From Marisimplicoccus sp038147335 (GTDB lineage: Bacteria; Bacteroidota; Bacteroidia; Flavobacteriales; Flavobacteriaceae): a DNA stretch of 64,000 bases. The translations under genes were made by a program, and so were the position numbers. Positions 42,650-52,774 of this stretch are shown here, piece by piece (the first letter of the stretch is position 1; every line of letters begins with the position of its first letter). The notes beneath the pieces were generated by a model. That model did not search any database and was not told the DNA's origin. It saw only the letters and a list, made by a program, of their open reading frames with translations. The stretch is from positions 186,001 to 250,000 of the forward strand of contig JAYQTK010000002.1 in NCBI GenBank assembly GCA_038147335.1, written 5' to 3'.

Positions 42650-43981
42650 ATGAAAAAAATTATTTTAATAAATATTATATTCTTAAACCTGGTTTTCTCT
42701 CAACAAACTCCAGCTCCTTCTCAAGATAAGTCTGTCTTGATTTATGGAGGAATAACTCATGTTGGTAATGGTGAATTAATTAATAATAGTGTAATTGGAT
42801 TCACTAATGGAAAAATTGATTTAATTGCTTCAACAGATGGTAATTGGTCAGATGAAATACTAAGTTCTTTTTCTGACTCTAATAATAGTAAGTATGACAC
42901 AATTATTAATGCATCAAACCATCATATATATCCTGGAATTATTGCTCTTAATACCAATTTGGGACTTGTAGAAGTCGAAGCTGTTAGAGCTTCTGTAGAT
43001 GACGATGAATCAGGAACTTATTTACCTGAAATTAGATCAATAATTGCATATAACGCTGAATCAAAAGCTGTAGAAAGCATGAGACCAAATGGAGTCCTAC
43101 TTGCACAAATTGCACCTAATGGTGGTGTTATTTCTGGTAGTTCTTCTGTTGTTCAGCTTGATGCCTGGAATTGGGAAGATGCAGCTGTAAAATATGACCA
43201 AGGAATTCATATTAATTGGCCAAGTCCTTACACTTTTGGAAGATGGTGGTTAGGTGAAGATAGAGGATTAAAGGCTAATAATAATTACTCTAAGCAAGTC
43301 CAAAGTTTAAATGACTTTTTCAAAAAGTCAAAAGCAAATATGAATGTTGATAGATCTATGAATTTGAAAAGCAGAGCTATGAAAAAGATACTTGATGGAG
43401 AATCAACAGTGTATTTATATGCTGATGATGAAAAAGAAATTGTTGATGGAGTCACTTTTTTAAAAAATTATGGAATTGAGAAAATAGTAATTGTTGGTGC
43501 TACAGAATCAAAAAATCAATTAGATTTTATAAAGGAAAACAATATACCAGTTGTTGTTAAACAGCCATTCAGGTTTCCACAGTCAGTTGATTCAGACCCA
43601 AGTAATACTTTTAAACTTGCAAAACTAATGCTAGATAAAGGTATCCTAGTAAGTATTGATCCGACTGGTACTGCTCAGTCAAGAGTATCTGTAAGAAATC
43701 TTCCGTTTTATGCAGGAAGTTTCTCTAGCTTTGGTATTGAAAAAGAGGAAGCTCTAAGTTTAATAACTATTAATCCTGCCAAAATTCTTGGTATAGACGA
43801 TGAATTTGGTTCTATTGAAATTGGCAAAAGTGCTACTTTATTTATATCTAAAGGAGATGCATTAGATATTGTATCTAATAATGTTACTCATGCATTTATT
43901 TCTGGTAGAAACATTAGCTTAGAAACACATCAAACTAGACTTTGGAGAAGATACTCAAATAAATATTCAAGCTCTCAGTAA
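42650..43981 (+). CDS. secreted amidohydrolase-superfamily protein
   Basis: The 443-residue product has a signal peptide ending near FSQQ (residue ~18) and the amidohydrolase frame: an N-terminal strand-rich segment (SVLIYGGITHVGNGELINN), YPGIIALNTNLGL where the metal-binding HxH would be expected (here N-x-N, so metal binding is doubtful), and a C-terminal NPAKILGIDDEFGSIEIGKSATLFI. Loss of the HxH pair suggests a non-catalytic or altered partner of the larger protein encoded upstream. Confidence 0.8.
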   Translation: MKKIILINIIFLNLVFSQQTPAPSQDKSVLIYGGITHVGNGELINNSVIGFTNGKIDLIASTDGNWSDEILSSFSDSNNSKYDTIINASNHHIYPGIIALNTNLGLVEVEAVRASVDDDESGTYLPEIRSIIAYNAESKAVESMRPNGVLLAQIAPNGGVISGSSSVVQLDAWNWEDAAVKYDQGIHINWPSPYTFGRWWLGEDRGLKANNNYSKQVQSLNDFFKKSKANMNVDRSMNLKSRAMKKILDGESTVYLYADDEKEIVDGVTFLKNYGIEKIVIVGATESKNQLDFIKENNIPVVVKQPFRFPQSVDSDPSNTFKLAKLMLDKGILVSIDPTGTAQSRVSVRNLPFYAGSFSSFGIEKEEALSLITINPAKILGIDDEFGSIEIGKSATLFISKGDALDIVSNNVTHAFISGRNISLETHQTRLWRRYSNKYSSSQ

Positions 43982-44038
43982 ATTATTAGCTTTAAATCAA
44001 GAATTATTATTTGTAAATTTAAGTAGCAAAATTTACAA

Positions 44039-46240
44039 GTGTTAGTTGAAAATAAAATACTGCCAAAAGAAATAACTGAATTATTTAATGATGTTATTGA
44101 TAGTAGTTATCAAAAAATAACATCTAAAGAAAGAAAAATAATTCATGAATCTTTAGTTATTGCATTTAATGGTCATGATGGTCAAATAAGAAAGTCTGGG
44201 GAACCTTATATCCATCATCCTATTGAAGTAGCAAAAATAGTAGCTAGAGATATTGGATTAGACTATATATCTATTGCTGCAGCTATTCTTCATGATACTG
44301 TTGAAGATACTGAGGTAACACTTGAAGATTTAGATGAAACAGTTGGTTCTGATATATCCAGGATTGTTGATGGATTAACTAAAATTTCAACTCTAAAGAA
44401 AAATGAAGATTATTCTGTTCAAGCTGAAAATTATCGCAAAATGTTACTTACTCTTCACAGTGATATAAGGGTAATATTGATTAAAACTGCTGATAGACTT
44501 CATAACATGCGAACAATTGATTTCTTATCAAAAGAGAAGCAAGATCAGATGGCATCAGAGTCTTTATATATTTATGCTCCACTTGCACATAGAGTTGGAC
44601 TTTACAACATCAAAAACGAACTTGAAAATTTAAGTTTAAGAATTCTTGAGCCTAGAGAATATAATTTGATTAAAAATAAGATTGACAAAGATTTGGTAAA
44701 TCAGGAAAAGTATGTTGAATCCTTTGAAAAACTTATTAATGAGAGTCTTGTAGATCAAAAAATTAAATATCAAATCAAGGGAAGGCATAAATCTATATAC
44801 TCAATTTACAATAAGATAAAATCTAAGAATATATCATTTGAAGAGGTTTATGATCGATTTGCAATTAGAATTATATATAAATCAACACCAAAAAATGAAA
44901 AATTTGCAGCATGGAAAATATATTCTATAATAACAGATCACTTTACGCCTAATCCTACTAGACTTAGAGATTGGATTACTCTTCCAAAAAATAATGGATA
45001 TGAAGCACTTCATCTTACTGTAGTTGGGCCAAAAAATAAATGGGTTGAGATCCAGATCAGATCAGAGAGAATGGATGAAATTGCTGAAAAAGGTTATGCT
45101 GCACACTATGGTTATAAACATAATGAATCTAAAAAAAGTGAAGTTGATCTTTGGCTAAACAAACTTCAAGATGTATTAAATCATGATACAGAACATGCTA
45201 TTGATTTTGTTGAGGATTTTAAACTAAATTTTTATTCAAAAGAAATCTATGTTTTTACTCCTAATGGAGATTTAAAATCTTTGAAAAGTGGATCATCTGC
45301 ATTAGATTTTGCTTTTCATGTTCATACGGATGTTGGAATTAAAACAAGGGGAGCAAGAGTTAACGGTAAATTAGTTCCGTTAAGTCACACTCTCAAAAGT
45401 GGTGATCAAGTTGAAATTATAACCTCTGAAAATGTAAAACCCAATAGAAACTGGTTAAATTTTGTTGAAACATCAAAAGCAAAATCTAAAATAAAATCAT
45501 CATTAAATGATGAAAAGAAAAAAATTGCTTCAGATGGCAAAGAAATTCTTGAGAGAAAGCTTAAACAATTTAAAATCAAGTTAAATGACAAAGTCTCTGG
45601 TCAGATGATGAAATTTTTCAAAATTAATGCAAGTAATGATCTATTTTATAATGTTGCTACTGGAGATTTGGATAATAAAAAAATTAAAGATTTTGCTAAT
45701 GATTACAATAGTTATCTAGGTTACTTTAGAAGAAGAATTACTGGTACAACACCTAAAGCTCAAAAGTCTGATGATAATGAAGATTTAATCAAGTTTGATA
45801 AGCTTGTTTTTGGTAAAGAAAAAGAGATGTTGAAATATTCAATGGCTCCATGCTGTAGCCCAATACCAGGAGATAATGTTTTTGGATTCATATCAGTAAA
45901 AGATGGTATTAAAGTACATTCTAAGAATTGTCCAAACTCAATAGCTTTAAGGTCTAATTATGCTTACAGAATCATTTCTGCTACATGGATTGATTCAGAA
46001 AGTAATGAATTTAATGCAAAAATTGAGATTACCGGAATTGATGATATTGGTCTTGTAAATGAAATAACCTCGCTTATTTCAAATTCAATGAATGTTAATA
46101 TGAATAGAATTTCCTTTGAAACTAATGACGGGACTTTTTCGGGAGTTATAAGTGTTGAAGTAAAAAATAAAGTAATTTTGAATAAGTTACTTAAAAGATT
46201 AACTGCTATAAAAGGTATAGAAAAAGTTTCACGTAAATAA
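44039..46240 (+). CDS. bifunctional (p)ppGpp synthetase/hydrolase, RelA/SpoT family
   Basis: The enzyme makes and destroys the stringent-response alarmone. The 733-residue protein has the HD hydrolase domain with AILHDTVEDTEV near residue 83, so hydrolysis should work. The synthetase domain has YDRFAIRII and EKGYAAHYGYK near residue 360, a TGS domain (VFTPNGDLKSLKSGSSALDFAFHVH), a CCSPIPGD segment and a C-terminal ACT domain. The start is GTG with no ATG alternative. It begins the relA-fur-purA-ostA run that is conserved in flavobacteria. Confidence 0.96.
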   Translation: MLVENKILPKEITELFNDVIDSSYQKITSKERKIIHESLVIAFNGHDGQIRKSGEPYIHHPIEVAKIVARDIGLDYISIAAAILHDTVEDTEVTLEDLDETVGSDISRIVDGLTKISTLKKNEDYSVQAENYRKMLLTLHSDIRVILIKTADRLHNMRTIDFLSKEKQDQMASESLYIYAPLAHRVGLYNIKNELENLSLRILEPREYNLIKNKIDKDLVNQEKYVESFEKLINESLVDQKIKYQIKGRHKSIYSIYNKIKSKNISFEEVYDRFAIRIIYKSTPKNEKFAAWKIYSIITDHFTPNPTRLRDWITLPKNNGYEALHLTVVGPKNKWVEIQIRSERMDEIAEKGYAAHYGYKHNESKKSEVDLWLNKLQDVLNHDTEHAIDFVEDFKLNFYSKEIYVFTPNGDLKSLKSGSSALDFAFHVHTDVGIKTRGARVNGKLVPLSHTLKSGDQVEIITSENVKPNRNWLNFVETSKAKSKIKSSLNDEKKKIASDGKEILERKLKQFKIKLNDKVSGQMMKFFKINASNDLFYNVATGDLDNKKIKDFANDYNSYLGYFRRRITGTTPKAQKSDDNEDLIKFDKLVFGKEKEMLKYSMAPCCSPIPGDNVFGFISVKDGIKVHSKNCPNSIALRSNYAYRIISATWIDSESNEFNAKIEITGIDDIGLVNEITSLISNSMNVNMNRISFETNDGTFSGVISVEVKNKVILNKLLKRLTAIKGIEKVSRK

Positions 46241-46245
46241 TAAGT

Positions 46246-46695
46246 ATGATTTTTAATAAGAAAAAAAATAACGAAGAGGTTACTGATGTTTTTACAAAAT
46301 TTTTAACTAAACATAATCATCGAAAAACTCCAGAAAGATTTAGTATTCTTAACGAAATTTATTCAATAGATGGCCATTTTGATATTGACTCACTATATGA
46401 AAAAATGAATAAAAAAAATTATAGAGTCAGTAGAGCAACGTTATACAACACTATTGAGCTATTACTAGAAAGTGGTCTTGTTAGAAAACATCAATTTGGT
46501 GACACTTACTCTCAATATGAAAAATGTTATTTTAATAATCAGCACGATCATTTAATAATTACTGACACTGGAGAAGTTAAAGAATTCTGTGATCCAAGAA
46601 TTCAATCGATTAAAAATAATATTGAAGAAATATTTAATGTTGATATTAAGGATCATTCACTATATTTATACGCCACAAGTAAAAAGAAAAAATAG
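46246..46695 (+). CDS. Fur-family metal-responsive repressor
   Basis: The 149-residue protein has the Fur winged helix (RKTPERFSILNEIYSIDGHFDIDSLYEKM, then VSRATLYNTIELLLESGLVRKHQFG) and the metal-sensing dimer domain with QHDHLIITDTGEVKEFCDPRI. It lacks the CxxC pairs of the structural zinc site found in many Fur proteins. Whether it senses iron, zinc or peroxide (PerR-like) cannot be decided. It lies 5 bases after the relA/spoT gene and 7 bases before purA. Confidence 0.93.
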   Translation: MIFNKKKNNEEVTDVFTKFLTKHNHRKTPERFSILNEIYSIDGHFDIDSLYEKMNKKNYRVSRATLYNTIELLLESGLVRKHQFGDTYSQYEKCYFNNQHDHLIITDTGEVKEFCDPRIQSIKNNIEEIFNVDIKDHSLYLYATSKKKK

Positions 46696-46702
46696 TTAAT
46701 AT

Positions 46703-47980
46703 ATGTCTTTAGATCTATTGCTAGGTCTTCAATGGGGAGATGAGGGTAAAGGAAAAATAGTTGATGCAATAACCTCTAATTATGATATTATTGCTAGATT
46801 TCAAGGAGGACCTAATGCTGGGCACACCATTGAGTTTGATGGAAATAAACATGTTCTACATACAATTCCATCAGGTATCTTCAACAAAAATTCTATTAAT
46901 ATAATTGGAAATGGAGTTGTTATTGATCCTGCGATTTTCCTTAAAGAAATTGAAGGACTAAATAAATATAAAATTGATCTTAGAAAAAATTTATTTATTT
47001 CTAAAAGAGCTCATATAATTTTGCCTACTCACAAGATTATTGATGCAACATCTGAAGCATCAAAAGGGAAAAAGAAGATTGGATCAACACTAAAAGGAAT
47101 AGGGCCTACTTATATGGATAAGACAGGAAGAAATGGTATAAGAGTTGGGGATATTATTGATGATTCATGGCAATTAAAGTATAATAGCCTTAAGGAAAAG
47201 CACCTAAATATTATTTCAAATTTCAATCAATCCGTTGACATAAGCCTAGATGAATTGGAGAGAGACTTTTTTAAGGGCATTGAATGCTTAAAATCTTTCA
47301 ATCTCATTGAAAGTGAGACCTATCTTAATAATTCTCTTGAGCAGGGAAAAAAAATATTAGCAGAAGGTGCCCAGGGCTCATTACTAGACATAGACTTTGG
47401 AACATATCCATATGTGACTTCTTCAAATACTACTGCAGCTGGTGCTTGTTCTGGTCTAGGTGTGGCGCCAAATAAGATCAAAAATATAATTGGAATATTT
47501 AAAGCATATACTACCAGAGTTGGATCTGGACCATTTCCTACAGAATTATTTGATTCAACTGGAGAGAGAATTAGAGAAGTTGGACATGAGTATGGTGCAA
47601 CAACAGGTAGAGATCGTAGATGTGGATGGTTAGACCTTGTAGCATTAAAATATTCCGTTCAAATTAATGGAGTTACTGAACTAAACATAATGAAATCAGA
47701 TGTTTTAAGTTCAATTGGTAAATTAAAGGTTTGTACATCTTATCTAATTGATAATCATGAAATTGATTACTTTCCATACGATATAAAATCTAAAGAGATT
47801 ACTCCACAATACATTGAATTTGATGGATGGGACCAAGATATTACTCAAGTAAAAAGTGAGTCTGATCTTCCCAAAGAACTAAAAGATTACATTAGTTTTA
47901 TCGAATCTTTTGTAAAAGTTCCGGTAAAGTTAATTTCAGTTGGACCAGACCGAATTCAAACTATTTATAGAGATAAATGA
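46703..47980 (+). CDS. purA: adenylosuccinate synthetase
   Basis: PurA joins IMP and aspartate with GTP, the first committed step to AMP. The 425-residue protein has QWGDEGKGKIVD at residues 10-21 (GTP-binding loop), FQGGPNAGHTI near 34, GIGPTYMDKTGRNGIRV near 133-149, TTGRDRRCGW near 297-306 and the C-terminal KVPVKLISVGPDRIQTI. Length is normal. The stop overlaps the next start as ATGA. Confidence 0.97.
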   Translation: MSLDLLLGLQWGDEGKGKIVDAITSNYDIIARFQGGPNAGHTIEFDGNKHVLHTIPSGIFNKNSINIIGNGVVIDPAIFLKEIEGLNKYKIDLRKNLFISKRAHIILPTHKIIDATSEASKGKKKIGSTLKGIGPTYMDKTGRNGIRVGDIIDDSWQLKYNSLKEKHLNIISNFNQSVDISLDELERDFFKGIECLKSFNLIESETYLNNSLEQGKKILAEGAQGSLLDIDFGTYPYVTSSNTTAAGACSGLGVAPNKIKNIIGIFKAYTTRVGSGPFPTELFDSTGERIREVGHEYGATTGRDRRCGWLDLVALKYSVQINGVTELNIMKSDVLSSIGKLKVCTSYLIDNHEIDYFPYDIKSKEITPQYIEFDGWDQDITQVKSESDLPKELKDYISFIESFVKVPVKLISVGPDRIQTIYRDK

Positions 47981-49581
47981 GAGCAAATATAATTTTGATT
48001 TGTTTTTTTGTTTCTGCCTCATTATTTAGCCAAGAACAAAGAACAATTGAAATTATTCAAGCAGGTAAGTCAATTCGAAACTCTACAGAATTTCCTGACG
48101 CTAACATTCTTCAAAAGGATAAAAATCTCAGAGTTATTTTATTTCATGATGGAGCACGGATAGAGTCAGATGTGTCATACTATTATTTTAATGAAAATTC
48201 ATTTAAAGCAAATGGGCAAGTAAACTTTAATCAAGGAGATTCGTTATTACTAGTTTCAGATTTTCTTGAATATGACGGAAAGACAAAAAAAGCTATTGCA
48301 TACGGAAACGTAAAGCTAACAAGACCAGATATGAAACTGGAAACTGATACTTTATATCTTGATAGACCTAAGAATATTGCATTTTATAATTCAAAAGGTA
48401 AAATAGTTGATAATGATAATACTCTTGAAAGTAACTCAGGAACTTATTATATGGGACCTAAGAAATATATTTTTAAGTCTAATGTTACAATTGACAATCC
48501 AGAATATAATGTAAACTCTGAGGAGTTAGAGTACTTCACTGAAAGCAATATAGCTTTCTTCAATGATAAAACTTTAATTACTGGTATTGATTATAATATA
48601 CTTTGTAGAAATGGATTCTATGATACTAATCTTCAAAGAGGATATTTTAGAGAAGATGCAACTATTAATTATGACGGAAAAATAATAAATGGAGACAGTA
48701 TATTTTTTGAAAATGAAAAATCATATGCATCAGCTTCGTATAATGTAAAAATTAATGACACAATAAACAAGTCAATAATTACAGGGCATTACGGAGAAAT
48801 TTTTAGAGATAAGGATTCTGCTATTGTTACTAAAAATGCACTAGCAGTTAATATAATTAAAAATGACTCACTTTATATTCACTCTGACACTATTACAATT
48901 ACAGGTGCTGACGAAAAAAAGATTTTAAAAGGGTATTATGATGTAAGAATTCTTAAATCAGATGTTAGAGGTCTATCTGATTCAATACATTTTAACCAAG
49001 AAACTGGATTAATTAAACTATTAAAAAAACCTAAAAGTTCTAGATTCTTAAAGACATTAACTGACGAGGAGAAAAATCAACTTAATCCAATTATTTGGTT
49101 TGGGGGAAATCAAATCACAGGAGATCAGATATTTTTAAAATCAAATGTTAAAACAGAAGAATTAGACTCTTTAATTATTCGAGGGAATGTATTTATGAGT
49201 CAAAAAGATTCTTTGTACAGTGACAGGTTTAATCAAATAAAGGGAGAAAAATTAGATGGTTTTTTTTCAGAAGGAAAATTAGATAACGTTTATGTTGAAA
49301 AGAATAGTACTTTACTTTACTATATGTATTCAGATGATGCAGAATTAATTGGATTAAACAAAACTTTAGCAAGCTCAATTTTAATTAAATTTCTTGAGAA
49401 TGAAATATCTGAAGTGTCATTTTACAGAACACCTGATGGAAATGTATTATCTGAAAATAAAATTCTTACTAATGAAATGAAACTTCCAGGTTTTATTTGG
49501 AGAGAGAGTGAAAGACCAAATAAGATATCTGATTTATTCAGTGAGAGTGACAAAGAGCTTGAAATTGTTGAAATAGAGTAG
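47977..49581 (+). CDS. OstA/LptA-like outer membrane biogenesis protein
   Basis: The 534-residue secreted protein has a signal peptide (ILICFFVSASLFSQ) and repeated beta-strand units of the OstA/LptA type, e.g. LLLVSDFLEYDGKTKKAIAYGNVKL, LETDTLYLDRPKNIAFY and IINGDSIFFENEKSYASA. These beta-jellyrolls carry lipopolysaccharide across the periplasm. Bacteroidota have such extended OstA-like proteins in addition to LptD. The position directly after purA is usual. The final ~100 residues are less repetitive. Confidence 0.85.
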   Translation: MRANIILICFFVSASLFSQEQRTIEIIQAGKSIRNSTEFPDANILQKDKNLRVILFHDGARIESDVSYYYFNENSFKANGQVNFNQGDSLLLVSDFLEYDGKTKKAIAYGNVKLTRPDMKLETDTLYLDRPKNIAFYNSKGKIVDNDNTLESNSGTYYMGPKKYIFKSNVTIDNPEYNVNSEELEYFTESNIAFFNDKTLITGIDYNILCRNGFYDTNLQRGYFREDATINYDGKIINGDSIFFENEKSYASASYNVKINDTINKSIITGHYGEIFRDKDSAIVTKNALAVNIIKNDSLYIHSDTITITGADEKKILKGYYDVRILKSDVRGLSDSIHFNQETGLIKLLKKPKSSRFLKTLTDEEKNQLNPIIWFGGNQITGDQIFLKSNVKTEELDSLIIRGNVFMSQKDSLYSDRFNQIKGEKLDGFFSEGKLDNVYVEKNSTLLYYMYSDDAELIGLNKTLASSILIKFLENEISEVSFYRTPDGNVLSENKILTNEMKLPGFIWRESERPNKISDLFSESDKELEIVEIE

Positions 49582-49671
49582 TCTAACTTGTTAATTATTT
49601 TGTTGAAAATAAATTAACATCCATCTAAAAATGACTTAAGTAGATGTGTACTTTAGAATAAAATAATATTC

Positions 49672-51027
49672 TTGAGTAACAATAGTAGTTCTATTATTAA
49701 GTTTGAGCAAATGTTAAAGACAAATAGTGTTTTTTACTTTGACTCGAATGACTTCATAAATATTTCTCATCACTACATTGATCAGGCAAACTATAAGTTA
49801 GCAGGTCGAGCTGTAAAAATGGGATTAAATCAACATCCAAACAATGTAGATCTAATGCTGCTTAACTCTGAATTATTAATTTTCAATTCAAAATATGATG
49901 CTGCATATGAGATTTTAAACTTTGTTCAAGAAATAGACCCTGAAAATAGAGAGGTTTATCTCCAAAAAGCAACTATTTATTCAAAAAATAATCTTAGTGA
50001 AGAAGCAATTGAAATACTTAAGAGTGCTCTTTCATTTATTGATGATAAGATTGATGTCTGGAATATGATTGCAATGGAATTCTTATTAATTGAGGATTTT
50101 GAATCCGCTATACCTTTTTTTAAAAAATGTTTAGATTACGACGATGAGGATTATCAGTCTCTTTATAATCTAGTTTTTTGCTATGAAAATTTAGGATTGA
50201 TAGATGAATCAATAAGTGAGCTTAGCCATGTTCTAGAAAAAAGACCATATTCAAAAATTGCATGGCATCAGCTTGGAAAAATATATAAAAAGCAAGGAAA
50301 ATTAAAGGAAGCTATTTCAGCATTTGACTTTGCAATCATATCTGATGATCAATTTGTTTCAGCATATATTGAAAAAGCAAAAATTCTTGAAAAAGTTAGA
50401 AAATATAATGATGCGCTTGAAAATTATAAAATATCGATACAACTAAGTGAACCTAATTCCTACATATTTTTCAGAATATCAAAATGCTATAAAAAATTAA
50501 ACAATAAGAAATTATTTATTGAATTTATTAAAAAATCATTAAGGGAAGAGCCTGGAAATGAAAAGGCATGGGTATATCTAATCAAGTTTTATCTGAAAAA
50601 AAATAATTTAAGACAGTCTAGATATCTTGCAAAAAAAGCTCTAGATAACAATCATAATAGTATAAAAATAATAGAGCTTAATGCACTTATAAGCATTTCT
50701 GTTGGAAATAAAATTGAGGCCATTAGACATTACAAAGAAATCATCGATATTCAAGAAAATCAGTCATGGAGAATTTGGAAGAGTTTATTGAAATGTATCC
50801 TTGAAATTGAAGATTGGTCTGAATTATTGAAACTAAGTTTAAGAGCAAAAAAATACTTTCCAAATAAATCTTTTCTTGATTTCACAATAAGTGGATGTCT
50901 GCTAAAAGATGGAAAGCTAAACGAGGCGATATATTTTTATCAAAGTGGAAGTAAATCCTCAAAAATACCTACAAAACTTAGAAAACATTTTCCTGAATTT
51001 ACAGCTAATAAGGCACTACTTGTCTGA
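49672..51027 (+). CDS. tetratricopeptide repeat protein
   Basis: A 451-residue helical-repeat protein with at least nine TPR-like units, e.g. NYKLAGRAVKMGLNQHPNNV, AAYEILNFVQEIDPENREVY and AWHQLGKIYKKQGKLKEAI. It has no signal peptide or membrane segment, so it is probably a cytoplasmic scaffold. The start is TTG at 49672; ATG 49711 is an alternative 13 codons in. The gene precedes DUF368, aroE and DUF349, an order seen in other flavobacteria. Partner unknown. Confidence 0.85.
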   Translation: MSNNSSSIIKFEQMLKTNSVFYFDSNDFINISHHYIDQANYKLAGRAVKMGLNQHPNNVDLMLLNSELLIFNSKYDAAYEILNFVQEIDPENREVYLQKATIYSKNNLSEEAIEILKSALSFIDDKIDVWNMIAMEFLLIEDFESAIPFFKKCLDYDDEDYQSLYNLVFCYENLGLIDESISELSHVLEKRPYSKIAWHQLGKIYKKQGKLKEAISAFDFAIISDDQFVSAYIEKAKILEKVRKYNDALENYKISIQLSEPNSYIFFRISKCYKKLNNKKLFIEFIKKSLREEPGNEKAWVYLIKFYLKKNNLRQSRYLAKKALDNNHNSIKIIELNALISISVGNKIEAIRHYKEIIDIQENQSWRIWKSLLKCILEIEDWSELLKLSLRAKKYFPNKSFLDFTISGCLLKDGKLNEAIYFYQSGSKSSKIPTKLRKHFPEFTANKALLV

Positions 51028-51048
51028 TTTTTCTTATATTAATTTGCA

Positions 51049-51987
51049 ATGAAAAAATATATATATCTTTTTCTCAAAGGACTTGCAATGGGTGCAGTTA
51101 ATAAAATTCCTGGAGTTTCTGGCGGGACAGTTGCTTTCATCACAGGTATTTATGAAGACCTTATAGATTCTATTAAAAGAATAAATTTTAAATCTTTTAA
51201 AATTTTATTTAATAATGGATTTAAGGATTTTTATGAAGAGATTAACGGTAAATTTCTTACGATTGTTTTTTCAGGTGTAATTGCTAGTTTTTTTAGTGTT
51301 TCACTTATACTGGATAGACTAATAGAAGATTACGAGCTATATGTGTTTGGACTTTTTTTTGGCATGATTGTTGGCTCATTTTACGTGATTTACTATCAGC
51401 TAGAAAAACTGAATATTAAAACATCTGTTGGGATCTTAGTTGGTTTGTCAATAGGTCTTCTAATTAGTTTTGCTGATAATTTTGAGGTAACAAATTCAAA
51501 TCTTGTAATTTTTATTTCAGGAATGATTGCAATATCAGGAATGATTTTACCAGGTCTTTCTGGCTCGTATCTTCTTCTGCTAATGGGAAGTTATACTTTG
51601 ATAATGGTTGACTCAGTAAATGCATTATACTTTACTTTAACTGATATATTCACATTTAACTTTGATTTTATTTATGATCCTGAAAGGGTTTATTTATTAA
51701 AGGTTATCCTTTTTTTTACAATTGGATCGGTTTGTGGTTTAATTTTTTTATCTAATATCTTAAGTACTCTTCTTAAAAGGTTCAAGTCAATAACAATATC
51801 AATTATTGTTGGATTTATTGCAGGATCTCTTAGAGGAGTTTGGCCATGGAAAACTGAGGCATTAAATGGTAAAATTTCTTTATTTTTTCCCGATTTTTCA
51901 ATAGGAGAAACTTGGCTAACACTATTTTATATTTTTATTGGTATTTTGTTTGTAGTTTTATTGGAAAGATTTGCAAACAAACATTGA
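51049..51987 (+). CDS. DUF368 (PopT-like) membrane protein
   Basis: The 312-residue integral membrane protein has about eight helices and the DUF368 hallmarks GAVNKIPGVSGGTVAFITGIY near residue 17 and SGMILPGLSGSYLLLLMGSY near 165, which form an internal repeat. DUF368/PopT proteins have been reported as undecaprenyl-phosphate translocases that recycle the lipid carrier of cell-wall synthesis. The stop overlaps the aroE TTG start as TTGA. Confidence 0.88.
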   Translation: MKKYIYLFLKGLAMGAVNKIPGVSGGTVAFITGIYEDLIDSIKRINFKSFKILFNNGFKDFYEEINGKFLTIVFSGVIASFFSVSLILDRLIEDYELYVFGLFFGMIVGSFYVIYYQLEKLNIKTSVGILVGLSIGLLISFADNFEVTNSNLVIFISGMIAISGMILPGLSGSYLLLLMGSYTLIMVDSVNALYFTLTDIFTFNFDFIYDPERVYLLKVILFFTIGSVCGLIFLSNILSTLLKRFKSITISIIVGFIAGSLRGVWPWKTEALNGKISLFFPDFSIGETWLTLFYIFIGILFVVLLERFANKH

Positions 51988-52727
51988 AAGAGATAAAACA
52001 ATTTGGTTTAATAGGTAGGAATATTGATTATTCCTTTTCAAGAAACTACTTTACTGATAAATTTAATTCTATTGAAAAACTCTCAAATTGTGAGTATATA
52101 AACTTTGATATTAAGTCAATAGAGGAAGTTAATTTTATTTTTGACCGAAAAAATCTTTTTGGCTTAAATGTTACTATACCCTATAAAGAGGATATTATTG
52201 ACTATCTAGATGAAGTTGATAATCTAGCTCATGAAATTGGATCAGTAAACACAATATGTTTTGAGAATCAAAAAAAAATAGGATATAACACTGATATTAT
52301 AGGTTTCAAAAAAACCTTGGAAATTAATAGTTTAGATAATTTTGATAGCGTTCTTATTCTTGGGTCAGGAGGTGCTTCTAAGACAGTAGAATATTTCTGT
52401 AAAAAAAATAATCTATCCTACAAAATTGTATCAAGACAGAAAAAAAACAATTATTTATCCTATAAAGATATAGACAAAGACATATTGAGCAATAGTGTTC
52501 TAATTGTAAACTGCACTCCAGTTGGAACTTTTCCAAATATTAATTATTCTCCTGATTTACCTTACAATTTAATAAATGATAGAAGTATATTTTTTGACTT
52601 AGTATATAATCCTGCAGAAACTCTTTTTATGAAAAAAGGAAAAAAAATTGGATGTAGGACAATAAATGGATACCAAATGTTAAAATTTCAAGCAGATGAG
52701 TCTTGGGACCTTTGGGAAAATCAATAA
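51984..52727 (+). CDS. aroE: shikimate 5-dehydrogenase
   Basis: AroE reduces 3-dehydroshikimate with NADPH in the shikimate pathway. I start at TTG 51984 (MKEIKQFGLIGRNIDYSFS), which matches the family N-terminus; an upstream in-frame ATG lies deep in the DUF368 gene and encodes non-homologous sequence. Conserved points are GLNVTIPYKE with the catalytic lysine (near residue 66), SVNTI, YNTDIIGF, the Rossmann loop LGSGGASKTV and NCTPVGTFPN. Length (247 residues) is slightly short of the E. coli enzyme. The 4-base TTGA overlap suggests translational coupling. Confidence 0.93.
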   Translation: MKEIKQFGLIGRNIDYSFSRNYFTDKFNSIEKLSNCEYINFDIKSIEEVNFIFDRKNLFGLNVTIPYKEDIIDYLDEVDNLAHEIGSVNTICFENQKKIGYNTDIIGFKKTLEINSLDNFDSVLILGSGGASKTVEYFCKKNNLSYKIVSRQKKNNYLSYKDIDKDILSNSVLIVNCTPVGTFPNINYSPDLPYNLINDRSIFFDLVYNPAETLFMKKGKKIGCRTINGYQMLKFQADESWDLWENQ

Positions 52728-52774
52728 AATAGATTTACATTTTTTTTGTTACATTTATTGTTTAATAGCTAAAA

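Noticed and set aside
46226..46240. Half-match to a parS core (TTTCACGT) at the end of the relA/spoT gene
   Set aside because: Only one arm of TGTTTCACGTGAAACA is present and it lies in coding sequence, so I do not call a ParB site.
51912..51983. N-terminal extension of aroE into the DUF368 gene
   Set aside because: The extra residues are the DUF368 C-terminus in a shifted frame and do not match AroE; TTG 51984 restores the family start.
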